Source: Adhaeribacter rhizoryzae
GTDB lineage: Bacteria; Bacteroidota; Bacteroidia; Cytophagales; Hymenobacteraceae
Direction: 5' to 3'
NCBI RefSeq assembly: GCF_008629685.1
Contig: NZ_VWSF01000009.1
Coordinates: 1-64,000 of the forward strand
DNA: 64,000 bases
The notes beneath the pieces are model-generated. The model was not told where the DNA came from. It worked only from the letters and a program-made list of their open reading frames with translations, and searched no databases. Made by a program: the position numbers and the translations under genes. Shown here one piece after another: positions 25,584 to 35,211 of the stretch (position 1 is the stretch's first letter; every line of letters begins with the position of its first letter).

Positions 25584-28004
25584 ATGAAAAAGTTTTACCA
25601 ACTCCCTGCATATTGGAAGAATAATTCTTCTCGCATTAATCAAATGTTGATAGTGAGCATGCTCGCGTTGTTGCAGCCTTTTTTAGCATCAGCCCAAGAA
25701 TCTCTGACAAATACTCCTTACAAACAAAATTTTGATGTTTTACCTAAATCGGTTAACAGTTCGTGGCAAAACAACCAGACCTTAAAAGGTTGGTATATAC
25801 AGCAAGAAAACAATGTTCCGGGTGTAATAACCCCTAATAATGGCAGTAACTCCAATCCTGGGGTTTATAGCTTAGGAGATGGGGCCGCTAATGATCGTAG
25901 CTTGGGTAGCATATCTACGGTTGCAACCGGCAAGCACGTGTATGTACTGCGGCTGGTAAATAATACCAATACCGTGGTAAATAAAATAAATGTGGCTTTT
26001 ACGCTGGAGCAATGGTGGAACAATCCGGGCTCGAACGAGCGGTTTGGCGTATCTTACCTAACCGGCAATACGTCGGCCATCAACGCCATTATTCAGAATA
26101 AAGAGTTGCACGGCAGCAGCAATTGGGCTGTTGTTACCAGCAAAATTAACACCCCCTCTAAAGGTAAACCTGGTTATAAGGAAGGCGACACTAAAATGGT
26201 ATCGCTGGATGTAAACTTAAGTTTAGCCGTTGGCCAGGAAATTCTTATCCGGTTTGAAGATGCCATGAGCACCAAGAAAAATGGCTATAATGCTATTGGC
26301 ATCGACGATGTTTCTATTACGGCTAACCCCAACACCAATTCAGATGACAGAGTTTACCGCTTTGTGGGCGTTTCTAACGGCAATCAGGCAAACAGAAATG
26401 ATTTACTGATTTTAAGTAACTGGAAAAATAAATCTAACAAGTCTCCAGTAAACTTTACCGATAATTTTCAAACATTTGTAATTGATGTTCCTAAAAATGG
26501 TCCTGGTAACGGCTCACCCGATACAGGCAATCCAGCCCTTAAGAGTGGCCAGAATTGGGTAGTTAAGGGCCAGGGCTCTAAAGTTATTCTGGGTAATGGC
26601 AGCACAGGCTTTAGCTTAACCATTCCGCAAGATGCCTCTTTTACAGGTACCATCGATTTAAGAAGTAATTCTATCTTTAACATTGATGATGAAAATAACT
26701 TTGACCTTAATCTGGATAAAACACCGCTGATAGATATTGATGTGGTAGAAGAAAACGCTACGGTAAATTACCGGGGTACTAATCCGCAATATATTTCCGA
26801 AGCAGATTATTCTATTTTAAATGTTTCTGGTGCAAAAAAATATTTATATGGCAGTTCATCGGCTAGGGAAAGCTTAAACCTGAGTGCTGCTAATATTTAC
26901 CTGAACGAATTTGATTTACTAGTAGGAGATGGTACCAATAAACCCGGCATACTTACTCGCACCCAAGGCTATATCATTACCACTGGTCTAGGCTCTTTGC
27001 AACGTTTTGTGCCAAATGGCAGCACGGCTTTATTCCCGGTAGGTTCTGCAGAAAACGATGCAGCTAATAACCAAGTTACTTATTCTCCGGCTAATGTTGT
27101 GCAAAATGGTACTTCTGATTTACTTAGTGTACGGGTACTGGATGGCTACTACGAAAATTATAACCCCAGCACTTACCAGCCAAACGGCGACCAGGAAACG
27201 CAAGGGGTAGTAAAACGTTCGTGGATTATGGAAGAAGCAACAATTGGCGGCTCAAATATTAACTTAGCCTTACAATGGCCATCAGCCGCTAACGGCAACC
27301 TATTTATACCCGTTGAAAGCAAATTACTTTACTTTGATTTTAACAATGCCGATTGGGCAGAAATAATTAATTCGGCGTATGTTGGTGGCAACAGCCTCCA
27401 GGTTGCTGGTACAGTAACGGCCTTAGGCGTATTTAGTGTGGGCGTAGGCGGCCAGAACGCTCCCCTACCAGTAGAATTAATAAGCTTTAAAGGCGTGCGG
27501 GAAAAAGGCGAAGTAGCACTGAAGTGGCAAACTGCCATGGAAAAGAACAACGACTACTTTACATTAGAGCAAAGCACCGATGGCAAAACTTTTAACGAAC
27601 TGGCTAAAGTAAAAGGTGCCGGCAATACCAATCAGCAGCAATATTACAGCTACCAGCACCGGAACGCGCCGGCTCAGATTATTTATTACCGTCTGAAACA
27701 AACCGATTTTGACGGTACTTTCACCTACTCAAAAGTAATTGTGGTAAAAGGCTCGTCGCAGCTGGCAACGTTAGCCGTATATCCTAATCCGAGCACCGGG
27801 CAGTTTACTTTACAAGGCGTTACTAATATTACGGCTGCTACTGTAATGGATGCGGCCGGCCGTACGGTCTTAAACTTGCTGCCTACCAGCCTGAACAATG
27901 AAATTGGCTTGAACATAAACCTAACCGAGCAAAAACCAGGTATTTACTTTTTGCGCCTGACAGGCCCAACCGAAACCCAAACCTTGCGATTGATTAAGAA
28001 GTAA
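25584..28004 (+). CDS. Secreted T9SS type A cargo protein
   Basis: 806 residues. A signal region (MLIVSMLALLQPFLASAQ, after a 20-residue lead) is followed by a beta-rich concanavalin-like N-terminal half (residues 30-260, ending IGIDDVSITAN) and a middle region containing VVKRSWIMEEATIGGSNINLALQW. Then comes an LPVELISFKG module of about 90 residues, and the type A sorting domain from LAVYPNPSTGQFTLQG to RLIKK. T9SS exports such proteins and may attach them to surface polysaccharide. No catalytic motif is visible. The last 180 residues closely match the protein at 28698-30923. Confidence 0.88.
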   Translation: MKKFYQLPAYWKNNSSRINQMLIVSMLALLQPFLASAQESLTNTPYKQNFDVLPKSVNSSWQNNQTLKGWYIQQENNVPGVITPNNGSNSNPGVYSLGDGAANDRSLGSISTVATGKHVYVLRLVNNTNTVVNKINVAFTLEQWWNNPGSNERFGVSYLTGNTSAINAIIQNKELHGSSNWAVVTSKINTPSKGKPGYKEGDTKMVSLDVNLSLAVGQEILIRFEDAMSTKKNGYNAIGIDDVSITANPNTNSDDRVYRFVGVSNGNQANRNDLLILSNWKNKSNKSPVNFTDNFQTFVIDVPKNGPGNGSPDTGNPALKSGQNWVVKGQGSKVILGNGSTGFSLTIPQDASFTGTIDLRSNSIFNIDDENNFDLNLDKTPLIDIDVVEENATVNYRGTNPQYISEADYSILNVSGAKKYLYGSSSARESLNLSAANIYLNEFDLLVGDGTNKPGILTRTQGYIITTGLGSLQRFVPNGSTALFPVGSAENDAANNQVTYSPANVVQNGTSDLLSVRVLDGYYENYNPSTYQPNGDQETQGVVKRSWIMEEATIGGSNINLALQWPSAANGNLFIPVESKLLYFDFNNADWAEIINSAYVGGNSLQVAGTVTALGVFSVGVGGQNAPLPVELISFKGVREKGEVALKWQTAMEKNNDYFTLEQSTDGKTFNELAKVKGAGNTNQQQYYSYQHRNAPAQIIYYRLKQTDFDGTFTYSKVIVVKGSSQLATLAVYPNPSTGQFTLQGVTNITAATVMDAAGRTVLNLLPTSLNNEIGLNINLTEQKPGIYFLRLTGPTETQTLRLIKK

Positions 28005-28015
28005 GCTGTTACTAA

Positions 28016-28051
28016 AAAAAGAAGTACGTCAGTGAGGGCGTACTTCTTTTT
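28016..28051 (+). terminator. Terminator after the first T9SS cargo gene
   Basis: AAAAAGAAGTACG and CGTACTTCTTTTT form a 13-bp stem around a 10-nt loop, ending in Ts. Confidence 0.85.
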
Positions 28052-28697
28052 ATCAAAACTACTTTAGTTTTTTACATTGTTTTAACAGTACTTGCTATCT
28101 GTATCTAAGCACCTTGTAAATTCTTCTCACTTTTATACCACCCTTTCTTTTCTGTTAAATAGCAGCAAAAATTATCAGAACAAACTCTCTCCTGGTATCA
28201 ATTAACCAGTCTACCATTTGTTATTCAATCTTTCCTACTAAACATCCTACTGGAAAAAGTCAATAAATAAATCATCCTGTTCAATATTATTATCGACTTT
28301 TTAACTAAACATAATTTAAATAGCAAAATACCTTGCTTTTTCTTAAATCTGGATTATTCTTCTATAATCCGGAAAATAGCTATTGGTTTTTAGTGCAATA
28401 AAATGGTAAAAACGGCCAAATTTGTATATTTACGGTTATATACCTTTTTTGGCATTCTTTTAGAATAGTTTTATATATCAGAAAAGTTAATCTTTGTAAA
28501 ATGAAAGTATTATTTACCTTAACTGCAGTATTAAAAAGAGCCAGCAACTTAAATAACATACATCTAAATTATTTTACCTGTTAGTCCTGAAAGACTGGCT
28601 TTACTTATCTAATACCTACGCCCCTCACTAACCAACCAGCTAAATTCTTTTAAAGAATTAACCTAAACGCCGAACCCATACCATTTATAACCCTAAT
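28052..28697. other. Intergenic region, about 650 bp
   Basis: AT-rich with a plus-strand gene on each side. No ORF, no copy of the dispersed repeats and no strong hairpin is seen. A promoter for the gene at 28698 is expected here. Confidence 0.45.
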
Positions 28698-30923
28698 ATG
28701 ATTGCAACTTTACCTCAAAAAACTTTTAACGCTGGCTTTACTACAGGCACCTCCCGCTTTGCCATCGTTACCATGTTTACCTGCTTCGTTCTTTTATTAG
28801 CAGCCCCAGTTAAATCATTAGCTCAAACTATAAAAACAAGCTTACCTACCCAAACAGTTGTTTGTACTGGCACCTCAGAAATTATCTTAACAGCATCCGC
28901 AGAACATAATACCCAAAAAATGGTAGCCCAGTGGCAATCAAAAACCAATGATTCTTGGGTTAATATCAATACAGCTACTACAACACATTCTAATACAACT
29001 AAACCAGCTATTACAACAAGCCAGTTAAGGGTGACAAATTTTACCGATAAACAAGAATTTCGGGTAGCTTTTGGGGTTAGTTCGGCAAACCCAGAAACTT
29101 CAAGCATGGTTACCAGTACTACCATCATCATTCCTTCTGCTAATTTTAGCGTTCCTGAGGAAGTATTTGCGGGTAATAATATCAACTTAACTTTCACTGG
29201 TTCAGCTTCAGCTAACACTTCCATCAAATACCAATGGATAATTTCTGATGGAACCATTGCGCCTTCAATTGCAAACCCTACTATAAATTTTAGTTCTCCT
29301 GGCGAGAAGACTATAACCTTTACCCTTACTGATGGAAACTGCTCCGTAAAAGCCTCAAAAACCATACGGGTGCACGGCAATTATTCCTGGAACGGCAGTA
29401 AAAGTGTAGATTGGTTTGATGCGGCTAACTGGACTCCCAGCTTAGTACCGGGTGCTGCCGATAACGTTACGATTAATACGGCTCCATTTCCGCCGGTACT
29501 ATCGGCTAACACCAGCATTAAGAACTTAACCCTGAATACCGAGACTTTAGAGCTTGGCACTGCTACCTTAACGGTAAATGGCAACACTACCATTAACGGT
29601 GGTAGAATAAATGGTGGCACCTTTGCCATTGCCGGCAATATTTTAACCGCCGGAAATAGCCCGGTAAATATTTATAACGTTGCTTTAACTGGCAGCGACG
29701 CCCAGGTAATTAGCACCACTAATAATGCGGCGCCTGTATTTAACAACTTAACCGTTTTAAAAACAGACAATAAAGTAAGTTTAGAAACCGACCTAACTGT
29801 TAATGGCACGCTGAATTTAAATAACTCGAATAAACTGGTACTGGGCAGTTCAAATCTGTTGATTGGTGCAACAGGCAATATTATTTCGGGTAAAGCGGGT
29901 TATGTGGTTACCAACGGTCTAGGCACCCTGCAATTGACTGTAGCCAACAATGAAGCCGAAGTATTTTTCCCCGTAGGTAACCACTCCTACAATCCTGTTA
30001 AAATAAAGCAAAAAACTACCGGCACTACCGATATATTTAAAATACGGGTAAAAGGTGGCCTATTTGTACTGTACGATGCCGATAATAATGGCATTGACCC
30101 GGCCGTAATAGATGGTGTAAGCCGTACCTGGATAATTGAAGAAGCCGTACCAGGTGGTTCGCAAGCCCGGGTAACCCTACAGTTTTCGGCTACCAATAAT
30201 GTGAAAGACTGGGCCCCTGAATTTACACCGGAGAAAGCCGTTATGGCCCAATTTACCGAAAACTGGGCGGCGCCTACCACCGGTAGCGCTACCGTAGACC
30301 CAGATAACAGCAACTTATTACAAGTGAGTTTAGATAACCTGACTTCCTTCCGGATATTTGGGGTGTTTAACTACGACCACCAACGGTTAACCACCTTACC
30401 GGTAGAACTGGTAAGCTTTAAGGCGGCCCGTGCCAAAGGCGAAGTAGAACTGAAATGGCAAACTGCCATGGAAAAAAACAACGACTTTTTCACTGTAGAA
30501 ATGAGCCTTGATGGCAAAAAATTCAGTGAAGTAGCCAAAATAAATGGCGTAGGCAACACTAATCAAATACAAAATTATAGCTACCTGCACCGGAACACCC
30601 CTAGCCAGGTTATTTATTACCGCTTAAAACAAACCGATTTTGACGGCACGTTCACTTACACTAAAATAATCAGTGTAAACGGCACCGCTCCATTAACAAA
30701 CTTGGTGGTTTATCCTAACCCTGGTACTGGTCCGTTTACCGTGCAAGGCGCAACTAACGTAACTGAGGCCCTAATATTAGATGCTACCGGCCGCTTGGTG
30801 AAAAAATTACCGGTACTGGACAAAGAAATTTCTTTCGATTTATCCAATGAGCAAGCCGGCATTTACTTCCTGCGCCTGACTGGCCCCGCTGAAACCCAAA
30901 CATTGCGGTTAATTAAGAAATAA
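28698..30923 (+). CDS. Secreted T9SS type A cargo protein with PKD-like domain
   Basis: 741 residues. A signal peptide (IVTMFTCFVLLLAAPVKSLAQ) is followed by an Ig-like segment (45-145), a PKD-like domain (FTGSASANTSIKYQWIISDG to TLTDGNCSVKASKTIRVHG, about 165-230), and a beta-helix-like region of N-rich strands (235-420). The SRTWIIEEAVPGGSQARVTLQF segment, an LPVELVSFKAARAKGEVELKW module and a type A sorting domain (LVVYPNPGTGPFTVQG to RLIKK) complete it. The layout of the second half parallels the preceding cargo protein, so they are paralogues. Role unknown; adhesin or matrix protein is a reasonable guess. Confidence 0.88.
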   Translation: MIATLPQKTFNAGFTTGTSRFAIVTMFTCFVLLLAAPVKSLAQTIKTSLPTQTVVCTGTSEIILTASAEHNTQKMVAQWQSKTNDSWVNINTATTTHSNTTKPAITTSQLRVTNFTDKQEFRVAFGVSSANPETSSMVTSTTIIIPSANFSVPEEVFAGNNINLTFTGSASANTSIKYQWIISDGTIAPSIANPTINFSSPGEKTITFTLTDGNCSVKASKTIRVHGNYSWNGSKSVDWFDAANWTPSLVPGAADNVTINTAPFPPVLSANTSIKNLTLNTETLELGTATLTVNGNTTINGGRINGGTFAIAGNILTAGNSPVNIYNVALTGSDAQVISTTNNAAPVFNNLTVLKTDNKVSLETDLTVNGTLNLNNSNKLVLGSSNLLIGATGNIISGKAGYVVTNGLGTLQLTVANNEAEVFFPVGNHSYNPVKIKQKTTGTTDIFKIRVKGGLFVLYDADNNGIDPAVIDGVSRTWIIEEAVPGGSQARVTLQFSATNNVKDWAPEFTPEKAVMAQFTENWAAPTTGSATVDPDNSNLLQVSLDNLTSFRIFGVFNYDHQRLTTLPVELVSFKAARAKGEVELKWQTAMEKNNDFFTVEMSLDGKKFSEVAKINGVGNTNQIQNYSYLHRNTPSQVIYYRLKQTDFDGTFTYTKIISVNGTAPLTNLVVYPNPGTGPFTVQGATNVTEALILDATGRLVKKLPVLDKEISFDLSNEQAGIYFLRLTGPAETQTLRLIKK

Positions 30924-30945
30924 TATTTCTCATCTGTTTTCACCC

Positions 30946-30982
30946 AAAAATCACCTTGGCTTGTGCTAAGGTGATTTTTTTT
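30946..30982 (+). terminator. Terminator after the second T9SS cargo gene
   Basis: AAAAATCACCTT and AAGGTGATTTTT form a 12-bp stem with a 10-nt loop and a T-run. Confidence 0.88.
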
Positions 30983-31087
30983 GTTTTAATATTTTGTTTC
31001 CGCGCAGGTTCCCAATATTTAACCGTAATAGGTTTTGCAGAAAGATTCGGCAGTTAGGCTAATATTTTTAATTGGCAAACTTCAATC

Positions 31088-31927
31088 TTAATTAAAGATA
31101 ATAGTCTTGTTGTTGCTTACAAAAACCTTATCGGCGAAAACCAGCTTTAAGGCTTGGGCCAATACTATCTTTTCTACATCGCGGCCCGCTTGAGCCATAT
31201 CCTGGGCGTTGTGCGTGTGGTTTACCTGAATTACGTTTTGGGCAATAATGGGGCCTTCGTCTAAACTACTGTTTACAAAGTGGGCCGTGGCGCCAATAAT
31301 TTTTACGCCGCGCTCGTAAGCTTGCCGGTAAGGATTGGCCCCAATAAAAGCCGGCAAAAAAGAATGGTGAATATTTATAATGCGATCAGGAAACTGCTGC
31401 ACAAAAGCCGGACTGAGTACGCGCATGTATTTGGCCAGCACCAGGTAATCCGGGTTATATTGTTTTATAGTTTCCAGAATTTGGGCATCGTGTTCTTCGC
31501 GGGTTTTATTTTCGTGCGAAATATAATGGAACGGAATATCAAATTTTTCGGTAAGCGGCTGCAATGTGTCGTAGTTGCCAATTACGGCCAGAATATTGGC
31601 ATTTAAATCGTTAAAGTTTTCGCGAAGCAATAAATCGCCGAGGCAATGATGTTCTTTGGTAACGAGTATAACAATATTCTTTTTCTGCTGCGGCAACAAC
31701 TCAAAAACAATTTTCTCCGGTAAGGCATCGTGCAGTTCCTGCAGCACTTTTTCCCGGTTTATGTCGCCGGCTACTTCGGCTCGCATAAAAAAATGGTTAT
31801 TCTCTTTATCTACAAATTCGCCGTTGCTGATAATATTTAAATCGTTTTGAAATAAGACTTGCGTAACCGTATAAATTAATCCTTTGCGGTCGGTGCAATG
31901 AATAAGTAAAGTATGATTATTAGACAT
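31088..31927 (-). CDS. purU: Formyltetrahydrofolate deformylase
   Basis: 279 residues. An N-terminal ACT domain (TLLIHCTDRKGLIYTVTQ, residues 5-75) is followed by a formyltransferase-like catalytic domain containing LAKYMRVLSP, INIHHSFLPAFIGANPY and GATAHFVNSSLDEGPII. The catalytic Asn, His and Asp positions of the PurN/PurU fold are present. It releases formate from 10-formyl-THF, balancing one-carbon pools and supplying formate for purine synthesis. It stands alone with 100-160 bp on each side. No riboswitch-like structure is evident upstream. Confidence 0.93.
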   Translation of the reverse strand: MSNNHTLLIHCTDRKGLIYTVTQVLFQNDLNIISNGEFVDKENNHFFMRAEVAGDINREKVLQELHDALPEKIVFELLPQQKKNIVILVTKEHHCLGDLLLRENFNDLNANILAVIGNYDTLQPLTEKFDIPFHYISHENKTREEHDAQILETIKQYNPDYLVLAKYMRVLSPAFVQQFPDRIINIHHSFLPAFIGANPYRQAYERGVKIIGATAHFVNSSLDEGPIIAQNVIQVNHTHNAQDMAQAGRDVEKIVLAQALKLVFADKVFVSNNKTIIFN

Positions 31928-32059
31928 CAGATTTTAAACTGGTTATGATGAAGCTATTGCCTCTACGTAATAAAACAAAGTTGGCTAAAAATAGGGCATT
32001 TTTCGTGGGCTAAGGCCAAAATATATTTATTGTTTCTCTTAAACCTGGTTGGTATAAAA

Positions 32060-32088
32060 CAAAAAGCCCCCGGAACTCCAGGGGCTTT
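32060..32088 (-). terminator. Terminator of the first M16 peptidase gene
   Basis: AAAGCCCC pairs with GGGGCTTT across a 10-nt loop. On the minus strand the T-run CTTTTTG follows the stem. Confidence 0.8.
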
Positions 32089-32108
32089 GGCAAAAATTTC
32101 AGAAAAAA

Positions 32109-35084
32109 TTAGAAGGTACGGATAACTGCCGGACCAACTTTTTCTTTGTTTACGGCTTTCTTCTTGGCTTTTTTTGATTTTGGTTCAGCAGGCTCGGGTG
32201 CTACAATCATCACTTCGGGCGTGTCAGCTGCTTTCGTTAACAGGTTGCCATCCGGATCGAGTTCCACCACATCGTAGCCTAATTTTTCCAGGCCGGGTTT
32301 AATTGAAGCTTTATCGCCTACCAGCATAATATTCATTTTTTCTACGGGTAAATATTTTTTGGCTAAGGCATTAATTTCTTCTTTTGTGATGTTCTGCAAA
32401 ATCTGGTTTTGCTTCGTTACATAATCGGCATCTAAATTATAGCGAATAATATTGTTCAGGAAGGCGGCTTTCTGGAAAGCCGTTTCGTATTTCCGGGCAT
32501 CACTTTGGCCCATGGCATTCTTTACAAAAGCCAGTTCTTCGTCGGTAATGCCTTCTTCGCGCATGCGCTTAATTTCCTTCATAAACTCTACCACCGAGCT
32601 ATCCGATACATTAGACCTTACGCCGGCATAAGCAGTATACGGGCCGGCAGATTCGGTGCCGGAAAAGTAAGAACCCGCCCCGTAAGTATAGCCTTTAGCT
32701 TCGCGCAAGTTCAGGTTAATGCGGCTGTTAAACGCGCCTCCCAGTACGTAGTTCATTATCTGCGACTTGTAATATTCGCCGGTAGCATCGTAAGGCAATG
32801 CCATGTAACCAATCCGGATTTCGGACTGCGCCGCTTTTTCTTTATCTACCAGGAATATTTTGGTTTTATCCAGGTTCGCAATTTTAGCATCAGCCGGAAT
32901 TTCTACGGGTTTAGGCGCCCATTTATTTAAGAAAGTAAGCTTAGGCAATATTTTGTCTTTCTCGGTGTCGCCTACAATTACCAGGTTCGTTACGCTCGGC
33001 GAAAAATTATCGGCGTAAAATTTCTTTACATCATCCAGCGTAATTGAAGCTACGCTGGCAGCCATACCAATGGTAGGTACTGCCATAATATTATTCTCGC
33101 CGTAGAGCAGTTTGTTATAAACATTATTGGCTACTACCGTGGGCTGGGTGCTTTGGTTGGCAATGGCTTCCAGGCGTTGTTTTTTCAGGCGGTCGAAATC
33201 GGCTTGATCAAAACGCGGATGCAGCATGCGTTCTTCAAGTAAGGCCAGCGTAGCATCCAGGTTTTTTGTCAGGGCTTGCACCGAAACGGTCATTTGATCG
33301 GTGCTGCTGCCAAAACCGATAGATGAACCCAATATTTCCAGTTTACTGCTGATTTCTTCGGCGGTATATTTTTGCGAAGCTTCGTTTAACATAGCCGCAG
33401 TTAAGGCCGCAATTCCAGCTTTAGATGGGTCTTTGGCTTCTAGTTTATGCCCGCCTTTTATCGAGAACAGCATGGTAACCGTTGGCACCTCATCGTTTTT
33501 AGTACCAATAACTTTAATGCCGTTAGCCATTTTATCGGTCCAGAAAGGAGGTACTTTAACCACCGGATTAGCGCCGGCCGCCGGACGTTTGCTACGGTCG
33601 AAGTTGTCTTTAGCCTTTACGTATTTCAGGCCGGCGTATAGGTCTTTGGGCGCTTTGTAACCGGTAGTGTTTACTTTAAAATTATCGGCTTTGGCTACTT
33701 CATTGGCTTTACCTTTGGGCACCACGCTTAATATTACAGCGGGCTTGCCTTTAATATATTTATTGTACACGCGCATTACATCGGCTTTGGTTACGGCTTT
33801 GTATCGCTTCAAATTGACTGGTAAATAATTAGGGTTGCCGGTAAAGGTTTGGTAATTGGCCAGAATAGAAGTTTTACCCGATACGCTGGATAAACTATTA
33901 ATTTGGCCGGTTTCGTAAGAAGATTTAAAGCGTGCCAGGGCATCATCGGTAACACCAGTCTTTTCAAACTCCAGAAATGCTTCGCGGGCCAGTTTTTCCA
34001 TATCGGCCAGCGTTTGCCCGGGGTACGGCAATATTTGTACGGAGAATTCCCCGGCTAACTCGGTACACGGATGACTTGCACCGGCTTGCACGGCCTTCTG
34101 CGTTTTAACTAAATTTTTGTACAGGATAGAATTTTTACCCTGCCCTAATATTTCGGCTAATAAATCCAACGGCACTTCATCCGGATGGAAGTTTGGTACC
34201 GTCGGGAAAGTCATTTGCAACAGCGGGAAACGCACGTTGTCTTCGTAAGAAATATACCGATCCTGGGTTAATACCGGCGCCGGTAATTTCATGTTTTTAA
34301 CTTCTGGTCCACGCGGAATAGAACCGAAATATTTCTCGGCTAATTTTACTACTTGCTGCGGCGTAACATCGCCACCCACCGTTAAGGTAGCATTATTTGG
34401 CCCGTACCAGCGTAAAAAGAAGTTCTTTAAATCGTTTACATCACTTCGGTTTAAATCTTCGATATAACCAATTATATCCCAAGAATAAGGATGTCCATAA
34501 GGATAAAGCGTACGGTATACTGTTTCATTTGCTTGTCCGTAAGGTCTATTATCCACGGACTGACCACGCTCGTTCTTAACAGTCTCTCTTTGAATTTCGA
34601 ATTTTTTTTGGGTAACCGCGTCCAGTAAAAAACCCATCCGGTCAGATTCAAGCCACAAGGCGGTTTCGAGTTGATTGCTGGGTAAGGTCTCAAAATAATT
34701 GGTACGGTCGCGGCTGGTAGTACCATTCATCGTGCCCCCAGCCTCGAAAATAATTTTGGGGTGCTCTTCGTCGGCGACGTTATCGGAACCCTGGAACATC
34801 ATGTGTTCGAAAAAGTGCGCAAACCCCGATTTACCTACTTCTTCGCGCGCCGAACCCACGTGATACGTAACATCAACGTGTACAATCGGGTCCGAATGGT
34901 CTTCGTGAACTACTACGGTTAAGCCGTTGGGCAATACATATTTTTCGTAGGGAATTACCAGTTCGCTGCCTTTGCGGGTAACTTTCTCCACTAACCTGGT
35001 TGGTGAAGCTTTTTGTGCCTGTACGGGTAATTGCCAAATTAGCAACGCACAACCCAACAGGGCTATTTTAAAAGATTTAATCAT
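32109..35084 (-). CDS. M16-family zinc metallopeptidase, double-domain
   Basis: 991 residues with a signal peptide (IALLGCALLIWQLPVQAQ). The first M16 unit has the inverted zinc motif H90-F-F-E93-H94 with the distal Glu in TVKNERGQ. The second, C-terminal unit (about 510-930) has the M16 fold, including LRERMLHPRF-like and YMALPYDATGEYY segments, but no zinc motif. This active plus inactive pairing is the usual pitrilysin/processing-peptidase layout. It is probably periplasmic and degrades short peptides. The last 40 residues form a Lys-rich tail ending VGPAVIRTF. It is a tandem paralogue of the gene at 35212-38187. Confidence 0.92.
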   Translation of the reverse strand: MIKSFKIALLGCALLIWQLPVQAQKASPTRLVEKVTRKGSELVIPYEKYVLPNGLTVVVHEDHSDPIVHVDVTYHVGSAREEVGKSGFAHFFEHMMFQGSDNVADEEHPKIIFEAGGTMNGTTSRDRTNYFETLPSNQLETALWLESDRMGFLLDAVTQKKFEIQRETVKNERGQSVDNRPYGQANETVYRTLYPYGHPYSWDIIGYIEDLNRSDVNDLKNFFLRWYGPNNATLTVGGDVTPQQVVKLAEKYFGSIPRGPEVKNMKLPAPVLTQDRYISYEDNVRFPLLQMTFPTVPNFHPDEVPLDLLAEILGQGKNSILYKNLVKTQKAVQAGASHPCTELAGEFSVQILPYPGQTLADMEKLAREAFLEFEKTGVTDDALARFKSSYETGQINSLSSVSGKTSILANYQTFTGNPNYLPVNLKRYKAVTKADVMRVYNKYIKGKPAVILSVVPKGKANEVAKADNFKVNTTGYKAPKDLYAGLKYVKAKDNFDRSKRPAAGANPVVKVPPFWTDKMANGIKVIGTKNDEVPTVTMLFSIKGGHKLEAKDPSKAGIAALTAAMLNEASQKYTAEEISSKLEILGSSIGFGSSTDQMTVSVQALTKNLDATLALLEERMLHPRFDQADFDRLKKQRLEAIANQSTQPTVVANNVYNKLLYGENNIMAVPTIGMAASVASITLDDVKKFYADNFSPSVTNLVIVGDTEKDKILPKLTFLNKWAPKPVEIPADAKIANLDKTKIFLVDKEKAAQSEIRIGYMALPYDATGEYYKSQIMNYVLGGAFNSRINLNLREAKGYTYGAGSYFSGTESAGPYTAYAGVRSNVSDSSVVEFMKEIKRMREEGITDEELAFVKNAMGQSDARKYETAFQKAAFLNNIIRYNLDADYVTKQNQILQNITKEEINALAKKYLPVEKMNIMLVGDKASIKPGLEKLGYDVVELDPDGNLLTKAADTPEVMIVAPEPAEPKSKKAKKKAVNKEKVGPAVIRTF

Positions 35085-35158
35085 GTTTTTTTAGAAGGGT
35101 AGTTCTTGTGTAAGTATACTAAAATTTCTTCGATTTTTTATAGCATTTGCCAGGGCAT

Positions 35159-35192
35159 AAAAAAAGCTCCTGCGTTACCAGGAGCTTTTTTA
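35159..35192 (-). terminator. Terminator between the two M16 genes
   Basis: AAAAAGCTCCTG and CAGGAGCTTTTT form a perfect 12-bp stem with a 6-nt loop and flanking A/T runs. The two peptidase genes are therefore probably separate transcription units despite their duplication. Confidence 0.85.
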
Positions 35193-35211
35193 GGTCGATT
35201 TTTAGAAGAAA

